From NCBI GenBank assembly GCA_009843725.1, contig VYCX01000565.1:1-6345 (forward strand): a stretch of 6,345 nt of DNA, given 5' to 3'. Both the position numbers and the translations under genes were made by a program. Under the pieces are notes generated by a model. The model had not been told where the DNA came from, did no database searches, and worked only from the letters and a program-made list of their open reading frames with translations. This document shows positions 1 through 5,859 of this stretch, one piece after another; the stretch's first letter is position 1; every line of letters begins with the position of its first letter. The stretch comes from Boseongicola sp. SB0675_bin_26 (GTDB lineage Bacteria > Pseudomonadota > Alphaproteobacteria > Rhodobacterales > Rhodobacteraceae).

Positions 1-401
1 ACCATGACGCCGACGATGTTCGGGAAGGCCAAGATGGAATCGGTGAATACGCTGACGGCCGTATCGACACGTCCGCGATAGTAGCCCGCCGAAAGGCCAA
101 GCACGAGACCGGCTGCCAAGCTCAGGAACGGCGCCGTGAACGCAAGCGTCAGCGAGACTCGCCCTCCGTGGATGGCGCGCGCGAGCAGATCCCGGCCAAC
201 CGCATCCGTACCAAGAAGGTAGCCTTCCGAAAACGGCCGCTCGAACTGACGGTCGAGATTCGTCGAAAGCGGGTCATGGAGTGGCAGCCACGGTGCGAAA
301 AGCGCGCCGAGACTGATGAAGACGAGCCACCCGACGCAGAGCCAGAACACGATCCCCAGACGCCTCCACCATGGCTGCACGACTTTGGTCGACGTGGCCA
401 A
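1..401 (-). CDS. DppC-like ABC transporter permease, partial (C-terminus beyond left edge)
   Basis: This is the second inner-membrane permease subunit of a peptide-type ABC importer. It forms the channel with the DppB-like protein encoded just upstream. About 133 residues are present. They comprise a short cytoplasmic N-terminus with the pair WWRR, a first membrane helix (about residues 16-37), a periplasmic stretch, and then the DppC hallmark LGTDAVGRDLLARAIHGG (about residues 63-80), followed by a second helix and the conserved GYYRGRVDTAV segment. The C-terminal helices and the EAA loop lie outside the window. The best start is a TTG at 401-399: a GGGAGGT Shine-Dalgarno sits six bases before it, inside the end of dppB, and no in-frame ATG is available. 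Only one base separates it from the dppB stop, so the two permeases are almost certainly translationally coupled. Substrate cannot be told from this subunit. Family assignment is firm; the TTG start is likely. Confidence 0.93.
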   Translation of the reverse strand, partial: MATSTKVVQPWWRRLGIVFWLCVGWLVFISLGALFAPWLPLHDPLSTNLDRQFERPFSEGYLLGTDAVGRDLLARAIHGGRVSLTLAFTAPFLSLAAGLVLGLSAGYYRGRVDTAVSVFTDSILAFPNIVGVM

Positions 402-402
402 G

Positions 403-1401
403 TCACACCTCCCGCGCGCGTTGGGCTGCGTTGCGCGCTTCTTCGGCCCGGCGGTTCACGCGGGGGTCCAATAGCGCGTACAGCATGTCCACGCCAAGGT
501 TGATCGCGACATAGGCAATGGCCGAGAACGTCACAATGGCCTGCACCACAAGCACGTCTCGGGCATCGATCGCGTCAATGAGAAGCTTGCCGATTCCCGG
601 CAGGGCAAAGATGTTCTCGACGATTACCAATCCGCTGATCAGCCGCCCAACTTGCAGACCGAGAACGGTGACCAGCGTGAAGGACGATGGCCGCATGGCG
701 TGATGGATGAGGATGTAGATCGTCGACAGGCCCTTGGCCTTTGCCAGCGCGATGTAGTCCTCCTGGAGCGTGGTGATCAGGTCCACACGCAGCACGCGCA
801 GGAAAATCGGGACTTCGCTGAGCCCGATGGCGAGCATAGGCAGAATGAAATGCTTCATGTTTGCCCACACGCCGAAGAACATTGGCGCGTGCCCAGCCGC
901 AGGCAGGAGCTTAAGAATCACGGCGAAGAGCCAGATGAACACGATAGACGTCATGAACGTGGGGGTCGCGACGAGGCCGAAGGCGCCGGCTGTAATCAGC
1001 CGATCAATGTAACTGTTGCTTTTGTAGGCGCTCAGGAGGGCCAGCGGCACTGCAATGATCAAGGCGAATGCCAGCGACATGACCATGAGTTGCGCGGTAA
1101 CGGGTATGCGCTGCACCAAGAGGTCGCTGATCTTCTTGCCGGTAATGAATGATCGCCCGAGATCGCCCTGCAAGAGATCGCCGAGCCACAGCACGTATCG
1201 AATGGGCAGTGGCTTGTCCAGGCCAAGTTCCTCCTCGATCTGGCGACGGACTTCAGGGTCGTTGGCGGTTGCGGCATCTTCGCCAGCGAGGATCGTGTCG
1301 ACCACGTCTCCAGGAAGCAGGTTCATGAGCATGAAGCTCATGAAGGTCACCAGGAAGAAGACCGGGATCAGGTGCAACAGCCGGCTTCTCAAATATGCCA
1401 T
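403..1401 (-). CDS. DppB-like ABC transporter permease (peptide/opine/nickel family)
   Basis: This 332-residue polytopic inner-membrane protein has the usual length for DppB/OppB permeases. The first helix (about residues 9-29) is followed by the typical LLPGD motif and a periplasmic segment containing EELGLDKPLPIRY and GDLGRSF, both diagnostic of the family. Further helices lie around residues 104-126, 137-165, 185-205, 240-265 and 283-310. The cytoplasmic EAA coupling loop, which contacts the ATPase, is visible at about 215-240 (DYIALAKAKGLS, then HHAMRPS). The conserved VENIFALPGIGKLL follows at about 261-274 and LDPR near the end. The ATG at 1401 is 23 bases after the amidohydrolase stop and has a modest GAGAG ribosome site. 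The gene sits third in the minus-strand operon and overlaps the ribosome site of the following DppC-like gene. Transported substrate is unknown; a peptide or an amide-bearing compound is plausible from the neighbouring hydrolase. Confidence 0.96.
   Translation of the reverse strand: MAYLRSRLLHLIPVFFLVTFMSFMLMNLLPGDVVDTILAGEDAATANDPEVRRQIEEELGLDKPLPIRYVLWLGDLLQGDLGRSFITGKKISDLLVQRIPVTAQLMVMSLAFALIIAVPLALLSAYKSNSYIDRLITAGAFGLVATPTFMTSIVFIWLFAVILKLLPAAGHAPMFFGVWANMKHFILPMLAIGLSEVPIFLRVLRVDLITTLQEDYIALAKAKGLSTIYILIHHAMRPSSFTLVTVLGLQVGRLISGLVIVENIFALPGIGKLLIDAIDARDVLVVQAIVTFSAIAYVAINLGVDMLYALLDPRVNRRAEEARNAAQRAREV
407..413 (-). promoter_or_regulatory. Ribosome binding site that fixes the TTG start of the DppC-like gene
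   Basis: On the minus strand this reads GGGAGGT and lies six bases before the TTG at 401-399. It overlaps the last codons of the dppB-like gene. It supports the TTG over the out-of-frame GTG at 406-404, which opens a non-homologous reading frame. Confidence 0.7.
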
Positions 1402-1424
1402 CAGCTGTCTCTCAAAGGGACCGG

Positions 1425-2996
1425 TTAACAGGCTGGCAAAGCTTCGAGCGCATGATCACCCAGTTCGCCCGAATTGTGAACAACCCGGCCGCCGACGATC
1501 GTCATCACTGACGTGATCTTCCGGATCTGGTCGTCGGACACGGCCGCCTCGTCAAAATAGTCTGCGCTGAGCACGGCGAGATCGCCAAATTTCCCCACGG
1601 CGATGCCACCCATGTTCCGCTCCTCCTTGCAGAACCACCCTTGTGGCCTGGTCCAGATCTGCAGGATTTCCTCACGGGTGACGGTCTGGTCCGGGTTGAT
1701 CAACTCGCCAGCATGGTTCCGCCCCGTGACCGCGTAGTAGAACATAACCCAAGGGTTCATCACCGAAATTCGCGCGCCGTCAGAGCCGCCGCCCACCTGG
1801 ATGCCGCTGTCCAGAATCATGCGGAATGGAGGGTTGCCCGGCGGCTTCAGCGTGCCTTCAAGGTAGGGGGAGGAATGGGAACTGATTCCGACGCCGAGAT
1901 CGATGGCACGATCGATGGTCTCCGCATCAATGCCGTAGCAGTGGTCCATCGACCAATGGAGGTCGGCAATGGGGACGCTTCTGTTGACCTCTTCCCAGAC
2001 GCGCAGATGCTCCCTTTGCTCGGCAAGGCTGATCAGATGTTGCTTGTAGACCCATCCACGCTCCGCCACGGCCCGCACGGAGTCGGCATAAAGCTCTGGA
2101 AGCGGCTGTTCACGTTGCAGCTTGTTGGGAATGAGCCATTCCCCAATGCCCGCGATGCGCAGAACGTCATTGCCGAACTCGTTGAACGTGTAGTCCAGGC
2201 GCGACATGAGGTCCGGGAGACTCGCATCCTTGTCCAGAACCGGCAGGTAGACACGCATGCGCATGGGCACGCGCCCCTCGCGCATCAGGTCGAGAATGGC
2301 ATTGTAGCCGGTCGCAGGATCAAGCCAGCCCCCGGCCGGGATCGTGCCCCCCATGTCAAAGAGATTGGTCAGCCCCATCGACAACGCGTGGTCCATCTGG
2401 CTTGCCGTCTGGCGCAGCGTGTCCTCGTAACTGTGGCGCTGGCTCAGCGCCTCCCAGGCCGCCACCGTGTCCTGGCCCTTTGCAACGGTGCCGTCGTCGC
2501 CCACGGGCACGCCAAGGTCTTCAAGCAATGACTTTGCAAGCACGTTCGTCGCACCAGGTCCCCAGTTGGAGATCGACAGGTAGACCGGATGGCGGGGCGC
2601 AGCATCGTTGAGTTCACCCATTGTAGGGTAACGCCGCTCGGCAAATTGGCCTGGATGTATCCCGCCGATGGCACTCAGCAGTTCCCCGTCCGGCACCTTG
2701 CCGGCTCTGTCGCGGATGACCGACAAGGCCTCGTCAATCGAAAACGAAGTCTCAAGCAGGCGCATGTCGTGACCCGGCAACAATCCGGTGCGCAGGAAAT
2801 GGATATGGTTGTCGATGAGCCCAGGAATGACCGTCCGACCCTGAAGATCGATCACGCGCGCGTCCGGGCCTCTCGGCTGGACATCGCCCCCAAGCGCCGC
2901 GAATCGTCCGCCTTCGATCGACACGGAGGAGACCACCGTCCCGTTGCCGTCCATCGTGTGGATCCTGCCGTTCCTCAGAACGAGTTCATGGAGCAC
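1425..2996 (-). CDS. Metal-dependent amidohydrolase, amidohydrolase_3 / YtcJ-like
   Basis: This 523-residue cytoplasmic enzyme has no signal peptide and belongs to the amidohydrolase superfamily (TIM barrel with a flanking beta-sandwich built from both termini). The N-terminal sandwich begins ELVLRNGRIHTMDG. The first metal motif is PGLIDNHIHF with the HxH pair H64/H66. Later candidate ligands are H320 in the segment KQHLIS, H352 in WSMDHCYG, and the catalytic aspartate D406 in GGGSDGAR. A glutamate, E286 in GIGEWLIP, may occupy the metal-bridging position. The C-terminal sandwich returns with GGIAVGKFGDLAVLSADYF and IVGGRVV. The family hydrolyses C-N bonds in amides, N-substituted formamides and related compounds; the substrate here cannot be named. 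The usual HAIGD-type motif around the third histidine is replaced, so this is a divergent subgroup. The start is a GTG without a strong ribosome site, chosen because the family N-terminus begins directly after it. It lies between the binding-protein and permease genes, implying use on the imported solute. Confidence 0.9.
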   Translation of the reverse strand: MLHELVLRNGRIHTMDGNGTVVSSVSIEGGRFAALGGDVQPRGPDARVIDLQGRTVIPGLIDNHIHFLRTGLLPGHDMRLLETSFSIDEALSVIRDRAGKVPDGELLSAIGGIHPGQFAERRYPTMGELNDAAPRHPVYLSISNWGPGATNVLAKSLLEDLGVPVGDDGTVAKGQDTVAAWEALSQRHSYEDTLRQTASQMDHALSMGLTNLFDMGGTIPAGGWLDPATGYNAILDLMREGRVPMRMRVYLPVLDKDASLPDLMSRLDYTFNEFGNDVLRIAGIGEWLIPNKLQREQPLPELYADSVRAVAERGWVYKQHLISLAEQREHLRVWEEVNRSVPIADLHWSMDHCYGIDAETIDRAIDLGVGISSHSSPYLEGTLKPPGNPPFRMILDSGIQVGGGSDGARISVMNPWVMFYYAVTGRNHAGELINPDQTVTREEILQIWTRPQGWFCKEERNMGGIAVGKFGDLAVLSADYFDEAAVSDDQIRKITSVMTIVGGRVVHNSGELGDHALEALPAC

Positions 2997-3025
2997 TGCT
3001 CAAATCCGGAAATTGAGGCCGAACT

Positions 3026-3058
3026 GGGCGCGCGGTCGACACATGTCGCCGCGCGCCC
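3026..3058 (-). other. Strong intergenic stem-loop between binding-protein and amidohydrolase genes
   Basis: GGGCGCGCGG at 3026-3035 is perfectly complementary to CCGCGCGCCC at 3049-3058. Inside it, CGAC (3037-3040) pairs with GTCG (3045-3048) around the loop ACAT, leaving only one bulged base. The total is 14 base pairs, nearly all GC. In the minus-strand transcript it begins 11 bases after the binding-protein stop codon and ends about 29 bases before the amidohydrolase GTG. No run of U follows on either strand, so it is not a standard intrinsic terminator. The likely role, by analogy with hairpins behind binding-protein genes in other ABC operons, is to block 3' exonucleases so that binding-protein mRNA outlasts the rest. 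Partial attenuation is the alternative. Confidence 0.75.
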
Positions 3059-3069
3059 TCGGCTGCACT

Positions 3070-4647
3070 TTAGTCGGTGACCCACAGGCGATGTGCGTTG
3101 AAGGTATATCCGAAGGGCTGCTGCACGCCACCAACGTTGTCGCGGAACGCGATATGCATCTGCGGGTGGTCATACGGGATGAACGCCGCCTCGTCGGCCA
3201 AGACCTGCTGATAGTCGCAGCTTGCCGCGTATCGGGCATCCCTGTCCGTTGCGGCGTTCACGGCCTCGACCGCCGCGTCGATGCGCGGGTTGTCCAGGTG
3301 GAACTGCACGCTGGACGGGTGGTCGGAGTGGAAGCGCGTGGCCACGAGGCTCGGATCAGCGTTCGAGAAGTTCTCGACGAACGTGAAGATGTCGAACTCC
3401 CCGCTCAGCAGCGGACGGATGAAGCCAGGTCCGCGGGGGCCCGCCTTCTGGGTCGCGGTGATTCCGACCTGACGCCACATGTCGATCATGGCCGTCACCG
3501 TCTTTTCCGCCTGCGCGTTCGGGAAATGATCGACATTGAAAGAGACGGCTTCGCCAGTCTCCGCGGTATATTCGTCGAGCAGCGCCTTGGCCTTCGCCGG
3601 GTCATGTTCGGGCCAGGCCACGTCCGGGCAGTGCCAGGGATGGCCTTCGCCATACATGTCGTTCTCGGCCTCGTCGCGGCAAATGCCCGTCCAGGCGCAG
3701 GTGACCTGCTGCCGGTCAAGCGCATGGATCAGCGCTCTCCGCACGCGGATGTCGCTGAACGGAGCCTTGGAATGGTTGAACCCGATCATTTGCCCGGCGG
3801 ACAGGCGCGGCCCCGAGATAACCGTGATGTTCGGGTCTGCATCTAACTCAGGCAGGAAGCCGCGCGAGTTGACGTACATGACGTCGATGTCGCCGGCTTT
3901 CAGCGCGTTGACCCGGTTCACCTCCGGAGGGATGAACAGGAATGTCAGCTCGTCCAGATACTGTCCGTCCGGGTTCCAGTAATGCGGATTCCTCGCCAGC
4001 TTGACGTAAGCCCCGTCCCTCCACTCGTCGAGCATGTAGGGACCTGCGCCCACGGGACTTTCGTTGAATTCCGGCTTGTCCTGATTTTCGGCCAGATATC
4101 CCGGCGCGGTGACCCACCAGGACATGTTCGGCTGAGCCGCCATGTCCTTGAAGCCCGGGTTGGGGACGGCGAACTTGAAGTCGACCGTGTAGTCGTCGAC
4201 CTTTTCCACACCCTCCAGATGCGGGCCCATCAACCGGCGGTAACGACCGGCAAAGCGTCCGTCCAGTCCGGTCAGCAGCCGCGTGAAGTGGGTGACATAG
4301 GCATCGGCGTCCAGTTCCTCCCCGTTGGAGAACTTGACGCCCTGACGAAGCACGACGCGCCAGGTCCGGGCATCGTCGCTTGGCGTCGCGGACAGCGCAT
4401 GGACCGGATTGATTTCGCGGGTGTCGCCATTGACCTCGAACATCCGCTCGTAGATGGCCTGGAGAATGTACTGCCGGAAGTGCGCGAAACTCAGCACCTT
4501 GAAGTTGTCAAAGCCCGAGACGTCCTGCTCGACCCCGACAACGAGCGAGCCTCCGTGCGTCTGCGCGGCGCCTTGCTCCGCACTGGCCGTGAAGACCAAT
4601 GCCGCCGTGGCGGCCAAGAATGCACTTGCCGTTCTTCGATTTCTCAT
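3070..4647 (-). CDS. Periplasmic solute-binding protein of a peptide-type ABC importer (SBP_bac_5 family)
   Basis: This 525-residue extracytoplasmic receptor captures the solute and delivers it to the DppB/DppC channel. It opens with a Sec signal peptide: basic MRNRR, a hydrophobic stretch to about residue 20, and likely cleavage at ASA (about residue 23) or GAA (about 28). There is no lipobox cysteine, so the mature protein should be free in the periplasm. Family-5 landmarks in order are TWRVVLRQGVKFSNGEEL (about 95-112), VGAGPYMLDEW (about 199-209), LARNPHYW (217-224) and SDIRVRRALIHALDRQQV (about 298-315). The ATG at 4647 was chosen because GGGAGG lies eight bases upstream and the signal peptide starts there; an in-frame ATG 17 codons earlier lacks these. 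Four cysteines (C317, C323, C340, C477) are unusual enough in a periplasmic protein to suggest a disulfide. It is the first gene of the minus-strand operon. Ligand unknown. Confidence 0.95.
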   Translation of the reverse strand: MRNRRTASAFLAATAALVFTASAEQGAAQTHGGSLVVGVEQDVSGFDNFKVLSFAHFRQYILQAIYERMFEVNGDTREINPVHALSATPSDDARTWRVVLRQGVKFSNGEELDADAYVTHFTRLLTGLDGRFAGRYRRLMGPHLEGVEKVDDYTVDFKFAVPNPGFKDMAAQPNMSWWVTAPGYLAENQDKPEFNESPVGAGPYMLDEWRDGAYVKLARNPHYWNPDGQYLDELTFLFIPPEVNRVNALKAGDIDVMYVNSRGFLPELDADPNITVISGPRLSAGQMIGFNHSKAPFSDIRVRRALIHALDRQQVTCAWTGICRDEAENDMYGEGHPWHCPDVAWPEHDPAKAKALLDEYTAETGEAVSFNVDHFPNAQAEKTVTAMIDMWRQVGITATQKAGPRGPGFIRPLLSGEFDIFTFVENFSNADPSLVATRFHSDHPSSVQFHLDNPRIDAAVEAVNAATDRDARYAASCDYQQVLADEAAFIPYDHPQMHIAFRDNVGGVQQPFGYTFNAHRLWVTD

Positions 4648-4655
4648 TTGCTTTT

Positions 4656-4661
4656 CCTCCC
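4656..4661 (-). promoter_or_regulatory. Ribosome binding site that fixes the binding-protein start
   Basis: GGGAGG on the minus strand, eight bases before the ATG at 4647-4645. It decides the start in favour of this ATG, which begins a good signal peptide, over an in-frame ATG at 4698 that would put a charged extension in front of the signal sequence. Confidence 0.8.
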
Positions 4662-4682
4662 GAGTTGCAAGGCGCACCTTCC

Positions 4683-4696
4683 GCCCCCGCGGGGGC
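4683..4696. repeat. Perfect 14-bp GC palindrome in the binding-protein 5' leader
   Basis: GCCCCCGCGGGGGC reads the same on both strands. It lies 36-49 bases upstream of the binding-protein ATG and 22 bases before its ribosome site. In RNA it could fold as a five-pair stem with a four-base loop, or it could be a protein site on DNA. The symmetry is certain; function is unknown and chance in GC-rich DNA is possible. Confidence 0.45.
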
Positions 4697-4869
4697 AACG
4701 TCAGGGGAGTTCAGGTCGTCAGCTCCCGAATGGCCATGCGCCCTTGCGACAGCGTGCAAGCCGACCGATTTTGCGCAGGCTCTCCTGCAGGCAGAAACGG
4801 CAACCAGCCGTGCTTTCCCCAGAAGACGCGATCTGCATGATGTTGGGAAGGTATCTTTTGCGCCAAGGG

Positions 4870-4886
4870 TATGCATAATATGCATA
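4870..4886. promoter_or_regulatory. Candidate LysR-type operator (T-N11-A dyad)
   Basis: TATGCATAATATGCATA is a perfect inverted repeat: seven-base arms TATGCAT and ATGCATA around AAT. Its core, from T4872 to A4884, matches the T-N11-A consensus of LysR-type recognition sites with symmetric GCAT/ATGC arms. It is AT-rich in otherwise GC-rich DNA and lies 40 bases upstream of the lysR start and about 220 bases upstream of the binding-protein start. This position is usual for a site used both for lysR autoregulation and for activation of the divergent operon. It overlaps the possible -10 elements of both directions, so bound regulator could repress lysR. A weaker TGCAT half-site lies at 4834-4838. 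The symmetry is seen; the function is inferred. Confidence 0.65.
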
Positions 4887-4912
4887 TGGCTGAATCCGAG
4901 GAAAGGGCGTCG

Positions 4913-4930
4913 ATGCACGGGCAACCATGA
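4913..4930 (+). other. Possible small upstream reading frame coupled to lysR
   Basis: An ATG at 4913 opens a five-codon frame, MHGQP, whose TGA stop overlaps the lysR ATG as ATGA (4927-4930). The purine-rich stretch GAGGAAAGGG (4898-4907) lies five bases before this ATG but 19 bases before the lysR ATG, so it is better placed for the small frame. The same frame has earlier ATGs at 4871, 4880 and 4886, giving at most 19 residues. It could be a leader that loads ribosomes for lysR by termination-reinitiation, or a coincidence. The short length gives no coding statistics. Confidence 0.3.
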
Positions 4931-5859
4931 TTCAAAGCCCTGTATTTCAACTGGAAATCAAGCACTTCCGCCAGCTCGTCGTTCTGGCGGAGGAAGGCAG
5001 CATTCGCGCCGCGTCTCGAAGACTTCGCATCAGCCAGCCTGCGCTCAGTCGTTCAATTCGCGCCATAGAAGGCAAGCTTCAAGCCAAGATTGTCGAGCGC
5101 GGACCTCACGGGGTCACCCTGACGCACTACGGGGAAATCCTGCGTGGCTACGGCCGCATCATCGACGCCAATGTCCGATTTGCCTCGGAAGAGATCGAGG
5201 ATCATCGAGGCAGCAGGAGCGGCAGCATCCGAATGGGAATCGGACCCTATGAAGGGTTCACGATCTTGCATCGGGCGATCGACCGGATGCGCAAGCGACG
5301 ACCTGACCTGGAAGTCACGATCCTGGAAGGCGATTTCGGCTCGCTTGCGGAGAAGCTCCTCGCTGGCCAGATCGACTTGATTCTTGGCCCGACGCCCGTG
5401 GACGAAAACACGCCCGGCCTGACTGGCCAGATCCTCGCGCACACCCGACCAGTCCTGGTTGTTCGCAGCAGCCACCCGTTGACCGCCGACAAGGTCGACA
5501 TGCATACCTTGGCCACCAGCGACTGGATCTTGTCGGTGGAGGGAACGAACGCGCGGAAGTGGATCGGCGAAGTCTTCGGCCGCCATGGACTGCCGCCGCC
5601 AAAGGGACCGATCAGCGCCTATCCGTCGATGACCGCGCTGGCGATGGTGAAGGAGATGGATCTCATCGCTCTCCTGCCCAGGCAGCTTGTGGAACGGGAC
5701 ATAAACGAGGGACTGTTGCGAACCCTGCCGACGGGCGATGAAGAGTTCGTGCTTCCGGTCCGCCTGACAACGCGGGAGTTCGGCGTTCTCTCTCCGGTCA
5801 ATCGACAGATGATCGCCGAGCTGAAGCAGATCTGCAGGGAGATAGGGGACCAGCTGTGA
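4927..5859 (+). CDS. LysR-family transcriptional regulator
   Basis: This 310-residue protein has the standard LysR length and domain plan. The winged helix-turn-helix covers about residues 11-69: HFRQLVVLAEEGSIRAASRRL, then the recognition part ISQPALSRSIRAIEGKL, and the wing ending VTLTHYGE. A linker helix follows to about 95. The effector-binding domain (type 2 periplasmic-binding fold) runs from about 99 to 305, with GSIRMGIGP as its first strand and LLAGQIDLILGP as the typical hinge-side element. The ATG at 4927 is the only usable start, since an in-frame stop lies at 4891. No good ribosome site stands directly before it. It is divergent from the binding-protein operon and its stop overlaps the start of the ATPase gene, so the regulator heads the ATPase arm. 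It probably controls this transport locus in response to the substrate or a breakdown product. Effector unknown. Confidence 0.96.
   Translation: MIQSPVFQLEIKHFRQLVVLAEEGSIRAASRRLRISQPALSRSIRAIEGKLQAKIVERGPHGVTLTHYGEILRGYGRIIDANVRFASEEIEDHRGSRSGSIRMGIGPYEGFTILHRAIDRMRKRRPDLEVTILEGDFGSLAEKLLAGQIDLILGPTPVDENTPGLTGQILAHTRPVLVVRSSHPLTADKVDMHTLATSDWILSVEGTNARKWIGEVFGRHGLPPPKGPISAYPSMTALAMVKEMDLIALLPRQLVERDINEGLLRTLPTGDEEFVLPVRLTTREFGVLSPVNRQMIAELKQICREIGDQL
5844..5849 (+). promoter_or_regulatory. Ribosome binding site supporting the GTG start of the ATPase gene
   Basis: AGGGGA lies six bases before the GTG at 5856, within the end of lysR. It supports that GTG over the GTG at 5860, which is in another frame and does not lead to the ATPase sequence. 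Confidence 0.65.

Larger units (their letters stand above)
4648..4926. promoter_or_regulatory. Divergent intergenic control region between the binding-protein and lysR genes
   Basis: This 279-base gap must hold the promoters for both arms of the locus. Near the lysR side there is a short AT-rich patch with a perfect dyad (4870-4886), described separately. A CATAAT at 4874-4879 could serve as a plus-strand -10 element for lysR, but I find no good -35 at 16-18 bases. On the minus strand TATTAT (4880-4875) is a possible -10 for the binding-protein operon, again with a poor -35 (TTCCTC), which would be typical of a promoter that needs a LysR activator. The middle part (about 4700-4830) shows no recognisable element beyond short trivial palindromes. 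Promoter placement is inference. Confidence 0.5.

Noticed and set aside
149..406. Minus-strand frame starting with the GTG at 406-404 at the head of the DppC-like gene
   Set aside because: The protein is Ser/Arg-rich and unrelated to permeases, whereas the neighbouring frame from the TTG at 401 gives clear DppC motifs.
1641..2531. Long open frame on the plus strand opposite the amidohydrolase gene (296 codons)
   Set aside because: It is rich in Arg, His and Val with no recognisable domain, and lies entirely antisense to a gene with clear catalytic motifs. GC-rich codon bias produces such shadows.
3026..3058. Reading the intergenic hairpin as a Rho-independent terminator
   Set aside because: Neither strand has a T-run after the stem, and the downstream genes fit the same operon, so full termination is unlikely.
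2944..3846. Long open frame on the plus strand opposite the binding-protein gene (300 codons)
   Set aside because: It is antisense to a well-supported family-5 binding protein, has no family features, and spans the intergenic hairpin.
4645..4698. ATG at 4698 as the start of the binding protein
   Set aside because: It would add 17 charged residues ahead of a normal signal peptide and has no ribosome site as good as the one before 4647.
3982..4878. Plus-strand open frame of 298 codons running into the control region
   Set aside because: Its composition is typical of an antisense shadow; it covers the binding-protein N-terminus and the divergent promoter region and resembles no family I know.
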